Source: Paratissierella segnis
Lineage (GTDB): Bacteria > Bacillota > Clostridia > Tissierellales > Tissierellaceae
DNA length: 64,000 nucleotides
Direction of reading: 5' to 3'
Assembly (NCBI RefSeq): GCF_014385195.1
Contig: NZ_JACRTG010000029.1
Coordinates: 62,001 to 126,000 of the forward strand
Shown here: positions 45,242 through 53,855 of the stretch, piece by piece
Position numbering within the stretch: the first letter of the stretch is position 1
Layout: every line of letters starts with the position of its first letter
Translations under genes and position numbers: made by a program
Notes under the pieces: generated by a model
What the model was told of the DNA's origin: nothing
What the model saw: the letters and a program-made list of their open reading frames with translations, nothing else
Databases searched by the model: none

Positions 45242-46384
45242 TTATTCATATGTTCCTTTTACTAATATTCTACCATCATTTAACATCAATCTGCCATTGG
45301 CTATTACCGAGACTAGATTCATATTATCGTCTACTATCAATAAATCCGCATCTGAATTCTCCATAATAACGCCTTTTTTAGGATAAATATTGAGAGCTTT
45401 AGACACATTTGTAGTAAAGAATTGTAATGCTTTATCTAAATCATATCCAACCTCTAATACCATGGTTTTTAATTCATTAAAAAGGCTATCTACAGAAGAT
45501 ACTCCAATTTTTACAAGATTTCCATACTCATCATATCTTGACCAACTTCCATAACCATCCGAACTTATAGTTATATTTTCAAGGGGCACTCCTTCCCGTT
45601 CAGCCATCTTTACAACATTTGCCGGAGATAAGTCTTTATTGCTGCCGCAGGTCAAATCAATTATTCCGCCTTTTTTAGCATATTCAAAGGCTTCCTTCAA
45701 TAATTCCTCTTTCCTGTTTACATGAGTCGGTCTAAAGGTTCTTATCGGTATTTCGGTATCTTCCAGCACCTTATTGATTGGCCCCAGTCCCTTGTCCCCA
45801 TTGCCCATATGTGCTACGACTATTCCGGCTTTCCCAGATAACATTCCTGCTACTCTCACATCAGATGCAAGTCTGGCTAATTCATCATTAGTTATGCTTG
45901 GAGATCTGTGGTCTGATAAAGCAATCTTCACCCCTATTATCTCATCAATGAAGGCAATATCCTTCTTCACTGAATCCGTTAGCGTTATGGAAGGGAAGCC
46001 ATAGGATCCTGTATGTACGTAGGCGGATATCCCTTCTTCTTTTAGGGCTTTGGCTTTTGCCACCAAATTTTCCACGCATCTTGTAGTGGAATCCGTGCCC
46101 AATAATCCTACTACTGTTGTAATCCCTCCCTCTATTAGCTTTGAAAGAGTAATCTCGGGGACTCTGGTTTTAAAACTTCCTTCTCCGCCGCCACCTGTAA
46201 TATGGACATGGTTATCAATTAATCCTGGTATCAATTTCTTTGCGGTTCCATCTATTATTTGAATTTTATTGCTAAATGGCTCAATTTTCCCATCAATTAA
46301 AGTAATTTTCCCATTGGTTATTAAGATATCTTTTACACCAATATTTTTAGGAGAATATACTTCTATATCTTTTATTAGTAACAT
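45242..46384 (-). CDS. iadA: Isoaspartyl (beta-aspartyl) dipeptidase
   Basis: Metallo-hydrolase (M38, amidohydrolase fold) that cleaves beta-aspartyl dipeptides from damaged proteins or from imported peptides. 380 residues: PGLIDNHVHITGGGGEG (metal ligands His-x-His, about 56-72), THVNRKEELLKEA with metal His, and SSDGYGSWSRYDEYG with the catalytic Asp. Length matches the family (about 390). Follows lysA by 37 bp on the minus strand. AAGGGGGG precedes the ATG. Confidence 0.92.
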   Translation of the reverse strand: MLLIKDIEVYSPKNIGVKDILITNGKITLIDGKIEPFSNKIQIIDGTAKKLIPGLIDNHVHITGGGGEGSFKTRVPEITLSKLIEGGITTVVGLLGTDSTTRCVENLVAKAKALKEEGISAYVHTGSYGFPSITLTDSVKKDIAFIDEIIGVKIALSDHRSPSITNDELARLASDVRVAGMLSGKAGIVVAHMGNGDKGLGPINKVLEDTEIPIRTFRPTHVNRKEELLKEAFEYAKKGGIIDLTCGSNKDLSPANVVKMAEREGVPLENITISSDGYGSWSRYDEYGNLVKIGVSSVDSLFNELKTMVLEVGYDLDKALQFFTTNVSKALNIYPKKGVIMENSDADLLIVDDNMNLVSVIANGRLMLNDGRILVKGTYE

Positions 46385-46421
46385 ACTAACCCCCCTTAGC
46401 CATATTGTATCTTATATGATT

Positions 46422-47675
46422 TTATATATCATTTCTTATTATGTCTTCATAGGTTTCTCTTTTTACTATTACTCTGTCCTTCCCTTGGCTTAGCATAACT
46501 ACAGCAGGTCTTGGAATTCTGTTATAATTACTGGACATGGAATAATTATATGCTCCGGTGGTAAACACTACCAATATATCCCCACTTTCTACTTTAGGCA
46601 ATCTTAAATCCCATATAAGAATGTCTCCGGACTCACAGTATTTTCCCGCTATAGTCACCGTATTATTTGCCGGTTCATTTATCTTATTTGCCAAGACAGC
46701 TTGGTATTTTGCTCCATATAAACTGGGTCTGGGATTATCCAACATACCTCCGTCTACGGATACATATGTCTTTAGCTTTGGTATTTTCTTTATATTGCCT
46801 ATGGTATAAAGGGTAATGCCTGCTTCACCTACTATCCATCTTCCGGGCTCTATAATGACCAAAGGCCTTTCCAAATTATATTCTACGCAATTTTTATCTA
46901 CTTCATTGATTATAGGATCTGTAAAATAGTTTAAATCTTTGCCGGCTTCTTCTGTATATGGTATTCCATATCCTCCCCCGGTATTTAGTTCCTTAGTTAC
47001 AAATCCGTATTTGCCCTTTGCATTCTTCATTATATCAGCCATTATTCTAACTGCCATTATATAACTTTCATTATCCAAAATCTGGGATCCTAAATGAAAA
47101 TGAAACCCTAGCAAATCTATGTATTTAAGACTAAACGTCTTTTCTAACACCTCATATATATTATCTAGGGGAATACCAAATTTAGAATCCTTCTGACCTG
47201 TTTGTATATATTTATGAGTTTGGATATCCAGCCCCGGATTTATCCTAAGGAGAATTTTCATCCGTTTATTATATTCTTTAGCTATTTCTTCTATAAGGTC
47301 AAGCTCCTCAACATAATCTACCACTATTCTTCCAACATTGTTTTTAATTGCTAATGTCAATTCATCTTTAGTCTTATTGTTTCCGTGAAATATGACGTCC
47401 TCCATTGGAAAATCAGCTTTAATTGCTGTATATAGCTCTCCGCCGGATACTACATCCATTCCCAATCCTTCAGATTTGATTATTCTTGCCATCTCTTTAG
47501 TTAAAAAAGCCTTGCTTGCGTAAACCGCCTTGGTCTTTGGATATTTGTTTATGAAGTCTCTTTTTATTTCTCCACATCTTTCTCTAATATGATCTTCCGA
47601 CATCACGTATAAGGGAGTGCCATACTTTTTTGCTAATTCAACAGTATCACACCCTGAAAAAATAAAATTGCTCAC
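46422..47675 (-). CDS. lysA: Diaminopimelate decarboxylase
   Basis: PLP enzyme making lysine from meso-diaminopimelate. 417 residues: VYASKAFLTKEMARI with the PLP lysine (about 44), FHGNNKTKDEL, GFHFHLGSQIL, ELNTGGGYGIPYTEEAG, EPGRWIVGEAG and CESGDILIWD with the interface Cys. Start set at GTG 47675 with GGAGGTG 5 nt upstream; the longer frame overlaps the end of the antitoxin gene and has no site. Probably co-transcribed with that antitoxin gene and iadA. Confidence 0.93.
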   Translation of the reverse strand: MSNFIFSGCDTVELAKKYGTPLYVMSEDHIRERCGEIKRDFINKYPKTKAVYASKAFLTKEMARIIKSEGLGMDVVSGGELYTAIKADFPMEDVIFHGNNKTKDELTLAIKNNVGRIVVDYVEELDLIEEIAKEYNKRMKILLRINPGLDIQTHKYIQTGQKDSKFGIPLDNIYEVLEKTFSLKYIDLLGFHFHLGSQILDNESYIMAVRIMADIMKNAKGKYGFVTKELNTGGGYGIPYTEEAGKDLNYFTDPIINEVDKNCVEYNLERPLVIIEPGRWIVGEAGITLYTIGNIKKIPKLKTYVSVDGGMLDNPRPSLYGAKYQAVLANKINEPANNTVTIAGKYCESGDILIWDLRLPKVESGDILVVFTTGAYNYSMSSNYNRIPRPAVVMLSQGKDRVIVKRETYEDIIRNDI

Positions 47676-47688
47676 TGAAACACCTCCG

Positions 47689-47994
47689 CTATATCCCATA
47701 ATCCTCATAGATATCCGAAAATACTTTATCAACAGATTTTATATTTCCCTTACTAAAATCCTCATATCCCTCTTCAAGCTCTGTATTTAATTCTTCCTCT
47801 GTTAAATCAGCCATTCCAACAGGCTTTCTTGTTGGGAGCTTTATATCAAAAGGAATTCCCCTCTGCATAACAATCTGTTTTAAAAACATATTTACTGCAT
47901 TAGACATGGGAATTCCTAATTTCCCAAGCACTAACTCTGCCTGTTCCTTAAGTTCAGGTTCAAGTCTTACATATAAATTTGTTGTTTTTGACAT
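47689..47994 (-). CDS. RelB/DinJ-family antitoxin-like protein, no toxin partner
   Basis: 101 residues. MSKTTNLYVRLEPELKEQAELVLGKLGI and the MSNAVNMFLKQIVMQRGIPF helix form the ribbon-helix-helix domain of RelB/DinJ antitoxins, which bind DNA and a RelE/YafQ toxin. No toxin gene lies beside it: 14 bp downstream is lysA, upstream is non-coding. It may be a solitary antitoxin remnant, or regulate the lysA-iadA genes. AAAGGATG precedes the ATG. Confidence 0.83.
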   Translation of the reverse strand: MSKTTNLYVRLEPELKEQAELVLGKLGIPMSNAVNMFLKQIVMQRGIPFDIKLPTRKPVGMADLTEEELNTELEEGYEDFSKGNIKSVDKVFSDIYEDYGI

Positions 47995-48001
47995 ACAATC
48001 A

Positions 48002-48313
48002 CATCCTTTCTATACATATTATATGCCATTGTATTTACAAAAGCAATACATTAGTCAATAAAAATAACCCTTTTAAGATCCCATAGCTCACCCTAACAAC
48101 TCTTAGTTCTCACCTCTACTATTTTTAAAGCCGGAGATCCTTCGTTACACTCAAGGATGACAATAGCAGTAAATTCGGGTTAATGAATACAGTATAATCA
48201 ATGCTTGCGTCATTCTAAACTTCAATAGCTTCAGTGAAGAATCCCATTTTAGTATGAGCTAAAAAGATAGTAGAGATCCTAATGGGTTCTTAGTTCTTCA
48301 CTGTTTTTTATTT
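48002..48313. other. Gene-free intergenic region with repeat-like blocks
   Basis: About 310 bp without a plausible gene. It contains short palindromic blocks: GATCCTT/AAGGATG around 48136-48160, and CTCTACTATTTTT (48113-48125) inverted as AAAAAGATAGTAGAG (48260-48274). The texts GATCCTTCG...AAGGATGACA and GTCATTCT...TGAAGAATCCC resemble dispersed intergenic palindromes known in many bacteria. Whether it occurs elsewhere in this genome cannot be seen here. Confidence 0.35.
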
Positions 48314-48348
48314 GTGAATTGTGAATTGTGAATTGTGAATTGTGAATT
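48314..48348. repeat. Five tandem copies of a 7-bp repeat
   Basis: GTGAATT repeated five times without variation, ending 2 bp before the ku stop codon. This is a short tandem array of the slippage-prone type. A 6-bp-plus unit outside the coding frame should not alter the protein but might change 3' mRNA structure. Confidence 0.9.
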
Positions 48349-48349
48349 G

Positions 48350-49117
48350 TTATTGTGCCTTCTTTGTTGCCTCTACACTCCTCTTTAAAGCCTCCATCAA
48401 ATCTATAACATTTGTCCTTTCCTGAGGAGCCTCTTCCACAATCTCTTCACCTTCAACCTTCTTCTGTATAGCTTCTTTTACTCTTTCACTGTAGGTATCC
48501 CTATATAGTTCAGGTTTAAACTCATTTGTCATATTGTTGATAAGCATCTTTGCCATATCCAGCTCGGACTCATTTAATTCCGCCTGAACAAATGCCTTTG
48601 GAACGACTCTGATTTCTTCTAAAAAATACATCGTTTCCAGCACTAGTCCCTCTTTGGTCGAACGAATAGTAACCAATTTTTCTTTTGTTCCCAATACAGT
48701 TTTGGCAATTGCCACCTTATGCTCATTTTCCAGAGCAGTCTTGAGCAATGCATATGCCTTGTCGCTGCCATTTGGCACCACATAATATGTCTTTTCATAA
48801 AATATGGGGTCAATTTCATCTAAATCTACGAAATGTAGAATCGTAATATTTTTGTCTTTCTGTGTCTTAGTTTTCTCTAAATCTTCATCCTCCATAACTA
48901 CATATTTCCCTTTTTCATATTCATAGCCTTTGATTATATCATCCGATTTTAAATCATCAACATTGCATGTGGGACAATACTTTTTATATCTTATTCTCTG
49001 CCTGCATACCTTATGAAGCTGATTGAAACTAACTCCTGAATCTCCCGTCGCAGTATATAAATCTACCGGTATATAGACCAATCCAAATGATATTGCACCT
49101 TTATGTGCTACTGCCAT
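48350..49117 (-). CDS. ku: Ku protein (non-homologous end joining)
   Basis: Binds DNA double-strand ends as a homodimer. About 255 residues starting MAVAHKGAISFGLVYIPVDLY, with the Ku core stretches RIRYKKYCPTCN, VVMEDEDLEKTK, IFYEKTYYVVPNGSDKAYALL and a lysine-rich end. Start ATG 49117 has GGAGGTG 7 nt upstream, inside a hairpin. The usual partner LigD is not adjacent; it may be elsewhere or the Ku may work with a general ligase. Encoded downstream of the response regulator gene on the same strand. Confidence 0.92.
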   Translation of the reverse strand: MAVAHKGAISFGLVYIPVDLYTATGDSGVSFNQLHKVCRQRIRYKKYCPTCNVDDLKSDDIIKGYEYEKGKYVVMEDEDLEKTKTQKDKNITILHFVDLDEIDPIFYEKTYYVVPNGSDKAYALLKTALENEHKVAIAKTVLGTKEKLVTIRSTKEGLVLETMYFLEEIRVVPKAFVQAELNESELDMAKMLINNMTNEFKPELYRDTYSERVKEAIQKKVEGEEIVEEAPQERTNVIDLMEALKRSVEATKKAQ

Positions 49118-49119
49118 AA

Positions 49120-49160
49120 AAAACACCTCCGAGGTTAGTTTAACCATTTGGAGGTGTTTT
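49120..49160 (-). promoter_or_regulatory. Perfect hairpin with ku ribosome binding site inside
   Basis: On the minus strand AAAACACCTCC (49160-49150) and GGAGGTGTTTT (49130-49120) form a perfect 11-bp stem with a 19-nt loop. The right arm contains the ku Shine-Dalgarno GGAGGTG, and TTTTTT leads into the ATG. The structure could act as the response-regulator terminator, and any read-through would have its ku ribosome site closed. Expression of ku might then need its own start inside the loop or melting of the stem. Confidence 0.65.
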
Positions 49161-49183
49161 ATTAGTAGGATAAATCATATCTT

Positions 49184-49807
49184 TCATTTCAATTTATAGT
49201 GTTTTTTTGGTCTTCCTACCTTGCCATATGTTTCATTTACTTGAACTTTTCCAGTACTAGTTAAATATTGTAGATACCTGTATACAGTTTGTTCTGCAAA
49301 TCCTGTACCTTTGGAAATTCGCTCCACAGTAACTGAATCCTTGCATTTTTTTATGTACTCTTCTATTAATTTTAATGTAGACCTGCTGATACCTTTGACT
49401 ACAAAGTCATCTATTGCAGAATCTTTGTTTTTCATAGTCATTAGTTCAACATGTAAATTTATTCTTGAAATTATATCCGGAGCTTTTATGGGTTTTAAAG
49501 CAAAATCAGTAGCACCAGCATTAAGAAATTCATCTGCAACTTTTTGATCTTCCTCCACAGTAAAGACTATTATAGGGACATCTTCTGAAAGTTTTCTTAT
49601 TTTCTTAACACCCTCTATTCCATTTTCTCCCGGCAGATGATAGTCTATAAGAACAATACTTGGTATTTTATCCTCGTATATTTTTATTCCTTTACCCACA
49701 TCTTCAGCAGAATAATATATCCATCCCTTTTGTTCAAATACTACTCCAAGTGCATATAGTATTTCCTTATCATCATCAATGGCCAAAATTGATATTTTAT
49801 CACTCAT
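49184..49807 (-). CDS. Two-component response regulator with C-terminal HTH (CitB/DcuR-like)
   Basis: 207 residues. Receiver domain at about 1-125 with ILAIDDDKEILYALG, phosphorylatable Asp in VLIDYHLPGENG (about 53), Thr in VFTVEED and Lys in FALKPIKAP. C-terminal about 145-205 is a winged/helix-turn-helix (ERISKGTGFAEQTVYRYLQYL), of the CitB/MalR kind. Its ATG lies within the end of the kinase gene, so the two are coupled. Likely regulates the PGA cluster that ends with it. Confidence 0.88.
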   Translation of the reverse strand: MSDKISILAIDDDKEILYALGVVFEQKGWIYYSAEDVGKGIKIYEDKIPSIVLIDYHLPGENGIEGVKKIRKLSEDVPIIVFTVEEDQKVADEFLNAGATDFALKPIKAPDIISRINLHVELMTMKNKDSAIDDFVVKGISRSTLKLIEEYIKKCKDSVTVERISKGTGFAEQTVYRYLQYLTSTGKVQVNETYGKVGRPKKHYKLK

Positions 49808-51194
49808 CTAAGTCACCTTCTGGTATATGAATTATGACAGTAGTTCCCTGCTTTGCAATACTATTGACTTCTATTGTGCCATTATGCGTGCTTACAACTT
49901 CTTTAACAAATTTCAATCCTAAACCAAGTGAATTTCTAGAACTAAATCCACTACTCCATATCCTATCCAGCATGTCCAAAGAGATGCCGCTTCCATTATC
50001 TATAATAATAAATTGAATATACGACATCTTTTCCTTAACAATACTATTGATAGACAATATTATTTTCCCCTCTTCTTTACCTATAGCATAAAATGAGTTC
50101 TCAAAAATATTGATAAGTGCCCTGGTAAATCTTATTTTGTTCACATTTATAATGGAATTGGGTACAAAATTATCAACCCTTACTTTCAAAGCATATTCTG
50201 CGCTTGATATACTGGAAAGTAAATAATCAACCAGTTCCTTTGTAGTAATAAGACTTTTATGTTCCTCATATAATATTTCAGATATCATCTGATTCATACT
50301 TTCAATTGAAAATTCAATTTTAGACAAATATTCTACATTTTTGTCATTTTCTTCGTTCATCTTTACTACACCTACTAATGCTAATGCAGATGTTAGAGGA
50401 GTTTTGAGATCATGTACTAAATTCTGTAATTCCTTATATGTGCGATTTTCCAATACTTGCATACGTGTTTTGCTAAGCATTTTTTCATTGTATTCTTTCT
50501 CTTCATTTATTGTTAGCAGTCTTCTTTCGTCCATTATCAATTTCAGTAGCTCAAAAGCAATAGAAAAAAGCAAAACAAATAATAGAATAGCCGTAATTTG
50601 CAGAAAATAATTAGCACCCAAAAAATCCGATATCATCTTTATATCATTTGAGGCCTCTCCTCTACCAAATGCCCATCCCGATAATGAAGGTATCATATCT
50701 AAACATTGAATCGCTGCAATTAACATAAAAATCATAATTGCCTTTTTACTAAAATTTATTATATTAAAGCCTATCTTATCTAAAGCAATTATCATCGCTA
50801 TTATTAAGACAGCAGGTATCCCAAAATCATATTTTATTCCATAAATTAATTCAATTAAGTAATATACTAAAATAATTAGAAAAAATACTAGAAGGGGTTT
50901 TATAATTTTACCTTTTTCCTTTATCAATGATGTATCCATAGATTCAACAATACAAAATACTCCCAGATAGTGAGGAAAAGCCCTTATGCTATTTAAAAAT
51001 ATAAGCTTTAATGCTGCAATGATTACATATATCTTTTCGTCTTCAGAAGTAGCTTTGCTTAAATCTGAATAAATTCCCATCAATTTTACATTAAGAAATA
51101 AGGGCATAAGAAGTCCAATTAGCACCAAGATTATACCCATATAAAACATTGGCTTTTCTATCTCAAATATTCCATTATTATTCTTCATAAGCAT
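49800..51194 (-). CDS. Membrane sensor histidine kinase
   Basis: 464 residues. About eight hydrophobic segments in the first 225 residues act as sensor and have no recognised extracellular domain. A cytoplasmic part follows with the phosphorylated His in NLVHDLKTPLTSALALVG (about 263), N box INIFENSFYAIGKEEG, and G boxes DNGSGISLDML and NSLGLGLKFVKEVV. Its start overlaps the PgsW-like gene, and its end overlaps the response regulator gene. It probably senses membrane or cell-wall state to control the cluster; the signal is unknown. Confidence 0.88.
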   Translation of the reverse strand: MLMKNNNGIFEIEKPMFYMGIILVLIGLLMPLFLNVKLMGIYSDLSKATSEDEKIYVIIAALKLIFLNSIRAFPHYLGVFCIVESMDTSLIKEKGKIIKPLLVFFLIILVYYLIELIYGIKYDFGIPAVLIIAMIIALDKIGFNIINFSKKAIMIFMLIAAIQCLDMIPSLSGWAFGRGEASNDIKMISDFLGANYFLQITAILLFVLLFSIAFELLKLIMDERRLLTINEEKEYNEKMLSKTRMQVLENRTYKELQNLVHDLKTPLTSALALVGVVKMNEENDKNVEYLSKIEFSIESMNQMISEILYEEHKSLITTKELVDYLLSSISSAEYALKVRVDNFVPNSIINVNKIRFTRALINIFENSFYAIGKEEGKIILSINSIVKEKMSYIQFIIIDNGSGISLDMLDRIWSSGFSSRNSLGLGLKFVKEVVSTHNGTIEVNSIAKQGTTVIIHIPEGDLDE

Positions 51195-52242
51195 CAGTCC
51201 GTCTTTTTACATAAATTAATAAAATAAATATAATACCAATAGAAAAAATAATCAGACCTTTATTGTATTCAACCTCATGATAAATAGGGCCTTCTCCAAT
51301 TTGACCAAATCCTATTGGATCATATGGTAATCCGTATTTTTTAGTTAGTCCTTTCATATTCAATAAATTTATCGTAGGAACTCCCCTATGGGAATAGATT
51401 TCTATTAGCCCGCTTTTTTCACTAACTTTATCAACTGTATCAACTATTCCCTCTTTAATTGGTTCAGAATAATCATCTATTCCCATAGATGTAATATTTC
51501 CACCTACGCTAATGAAAACATCAATATCATTTTCATCATAGATTTCTATCCTTTTTTCAATATTTTTATTGAAATCAGGCTCACGTAACACCTCTATATT
51601 ATAACCTTTAATTCTATCAGTTATATTATTCAATATTTGCCTATCCATAAAAGAGCCCGAGTCATCTTCTCCTCCAGGGGTTACAAGAGTTACATTAGTA
51701 GATAAAATGCCTTTACCAACTAAATAGTTAGCCATATCAGGAAATGTAAATTCTATCTGATTAGCTCCATAATTTGATGAACCTATCGAGCATATGTACA
51801 CAATATCTAAATCCATGGCATCACACGCTGCTAATACTGCAATATTTAAAGAAGGAAAACTTCCCGAAAAATTAGCACCAACCATATCTCCTTTTTGAAT
51901 ATTCAGTTGCCCCAACATATGTACTACCAATGCTGCCATATCTGGATTAGAACTTGTACGCTTTGCTTCAATAGAGCCAAGCGTAGTAGTGATGGGCGAG
52001 TATTGTTCCCCAATCATACCAGTAGAATTAATGTCTATTGAATCAATAGATAGACCAATCTCAAGTTTTCTATTCTTAATGACTCCCATAGAATTTCTCA
52101 TAATATTGGCAGCTTCTACTTTTTCTTTATATAAGGAACCTTTGACAACACTTTTGGTTTTTACAATTATCAGTAGAGAAACGATACTATACAATACAGC
52201 TATAAATAAAATGACTCTTTTATTGTGCAATATTTTTTTCAT
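51178..52242 (-). CDS. Poly-gamma-glutamate system protein, PgsW-like
   Basis: 354 residues. One N-terminal membrane helix (RVILFIAVLYSIVSLLIIV) and one C-terminal (GLIIFSIGIIFILLIYV), with a large outside domain between. Contains GSIEAKRTSSNPDMAALVVHML, MVGANFSGSFPSLNIAVLAA and LVTPGGEDDSGSFMDRQIL. The place directly after PgsB and PgsC matches the PgsW family found in PGA systems that lack PgsA. Role in PGA export or synthesis is unknown; I am fairly sure of the family from the context and sequence. Confidence 0.75.
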   Translation of the reverse strand: MKKILHNKRVILFIAVLYSIVSLLIIVKTKSVVKGSLYKEKVEAANIMRNSMGVIKNRKLEIGLSIDSIDINSTGMIGEQYSPITTTLGSIEAKRTSSNPDMAALVVHMLGQLNIQKGDMVGANFSGSFPSLNIAVLAACDAMDLDIVYICSIGSSNYGANQIEFTFPDMANYLVGKGILSTNVTLVTPGGEDDSGSFMDRQILNNITDRIKGYNIEVLREPDFNKNIEKRIEIYDENDIDVFISVGGNITSMGIDDYSEPIKEGIVDTVDKVSEKSGLIEIYSHRGVPTINLLNMKGLTKKYGLPYDPIGFGQIGEGPIYHEVEYNKGLIIFSIGIIFILLIYVKRRTDAYEE

Positions 52243-52258
52243 ATATAACCACCTTAAA

Positions 52259-52687
52259 CTAAAATACTGATATGTTAAACAGCAACAATATCAATACTAA
52301 AATGGCCACAACTATACTTAAAGAAATTATTGTATTAAATATTCCCTGCTTTTCAAAATCTTGTGCAATAATTCCAGGTATTAAATATCCTATAACATCT
52401 AAATTCCCGGGAATTATATGAAAAAGCCCAATAAAATATTTTATAATAAATGAAAATAATATCATAATAGCAAATCTTCTCTTACCATATAATATGGCAA
52501 AACTTCCGATGACCTTAACAATTAAAAAAGTCAATATGGATATTATAAGCGTATAAAATATTTTTTCAGGTGAATTAATGTAAAGAGCAATGTATCCCGG
52601 GACTATTAATCCTCCCGGGGAAATTTCAGTAAGCTCATAATATATTATACTTAATAGAATACCAAGAATCATACACTCCTTAGACAA
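52259..52687 (-). CDS. pgsC: Poly-gamma-glutamate biosynthesis protein PgsC/CapC
   Basis: Small membrane partner of PgsB, about 142 residues, with four or five hydrophobic segments. Starts MSKECMILGILLSIIYYELT and has SPGGLIVPGYIALYINSP, the conserved PgsC motif, plus IPGIIAQDFEKQG. Start set at TTG 52687 after AAGGTGAG; a GTG at 52696 is the alternative. Overlaps the end of pgsB, so translation is coupled. Encodes the membrane half of the synthase. Confidence 0.88.
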   Translation of the reverse strand: MSKECMILGILLSIIYYELTEISPGGLIVPGYIALYINSPEKIFYTLIISILTFLIVKVIGSFAILYGKRRFAIMILFSFIIKYFIGLFHIIPGNLDVIGYLIPGIIAQDFEKQGIFNTIISLSIVVAILVLILLLFNISVF

Positions 52688-53807
52688 ATAACTCACCTTC
52701 CCTTGATACTCTATCCATCAATTCTATACCATTCTTACCTATATTCCCTATAGCAAAAACAATATCACTATAACCCAGACTCTTGAATGGAATATCTTTA
52801 ATATTTCTAAAAATTTCTATGTTTTTCTTTGGATACATCTTTTTAAGATACATATATGCATAGTAACGATTATCGCCACTAATCCAGACCCTACTTGCTC
52901 CGATTTTCCCAATAAAATCTATTAGCAGTCTGGCTCTATAACCTCTATCTACTCGATTATTAATAAGAATTATAAATTCCTTATCGTTAAATTTATATCT
53001 ATCCATAATATAATTATAAACTATTTCAGTGGAATCAACATCATTTATAGAAAGGCCATTAACAAATAGACCGCCATTTTCAAACTTATATATTGATAAA
53101 GAGTAAGGATCGCGAATAAAGTCTTTCATACTTATCAATGCATTTTCCCGATTAATTCCACAATATTCGCATACTGCAAGAGCAAGAGATATATTATCTT
53201 TAAAGTCAAAATCAGGTAAGCTGTTATCCACATCTACTAAATATGATACTGTGTCCAGTTTATCACATATTTTGTCGAAAATAAAATAATACTTATTTTC
53301 CGTAGTGAATAAAGTACCTTGACTTGGTATTGTATTGCTTAAGGAATATGCAATCTTTGTTAATGTGTTCCCCATGACATCACTGTGATCCATGCGAACA
53401 TTTGTAATAACACCGATATCTGATTTTAGCATTTTATGTTGAGATACATATTGTAATTCAGGTGTTATTGCCATGCACTCAATAACTAATACTTCAGAAT
53501 TATCCTCATTAGCTCTTTTAAGAATCTGTATCTGCTCCTTAATATTTGTCCTTCCTTTTCTCTTAATACTGTGCTCAATACCTTCCGGATCAATATATAT
53601 CGGAACTGTTCCGGTCGTTTTGGCTGAGCATCGCAAATCTGAAGCTTTTAATCCAGCATAAATAAGCCGTGTAACAGTAGACTTTCCTCGCGTCCCATTT
53701 ACATATATGACATGTTTTAATTTACTTCGATATATTTTAACGTAATATTTTTCAATTAATAGCTTAAAGATATAAATAACTGTAATTAAAATTATTAGGT
53801 ATTCCAT
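52680..53807 (-). CDS. pgsB: Poly-gamma-glutamate synthase PgsB/CapB
   Basis: ATP-dependent amide ligase of the Mur-ligase family that polymerises glutamate through gamma-amide bonds. 375 residues: N-terminal membrane helix (YLIILITVIYIFKLLIEKYY), P-loop NGTRGKSTVTRLIYAGL (about 38-54), ECMAITPELQYVSQHKML, GVITNVRMDHSDVMG and INNRVDRGYRARLLIDF. Slightly shorter than Bacillus PgsB (393). Followed by PgsC and a PgsW-like protein; no PgsA/CapA is present. Confidence 0.92.
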   Translation of the reverse strand: MEYLIILITVIYIFKLLIEKYYVKIYRSKLKHVIYVNGTRGKSTVTRLIYAGLKASDLRCSAKTTGTVPIYIDPEGIEHSIKRKGRTNIKEQIQILKRANEDNSEVLVIECMAITPELQYVSQHKMLKSDIGVITNVRMDHSDVMGNTLTKIAYSLSNTIPSQGTLFTTENKYYFIFDKICDKLDTVSYLVDVDNSLPDFDFKDNISLALAVCEYCGINRENALISMKDFIRDPYSLSIYKFENGGLFVNGLSINDVDSTEIVYNYIMDRYKFNDKEFIILINNRVDRGYRARLLIDFIGKIGASRVWISGDNRYYAYMYLKKMYPKKNIEIFRNIKDIPFKSLGYSDIVFAIGNIGKNGIELMDRVSREGELFV

Positions 53808-53855
53808 ATATAAACTCCTTTGTTTGCTTTATTAAAAGCAACATACAAGTTTGAT

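Noticed and set aside
48314..48348. CRISPR array
   Set aside because: Units of 7 bp without spacers; it is a simple tandem repeat.
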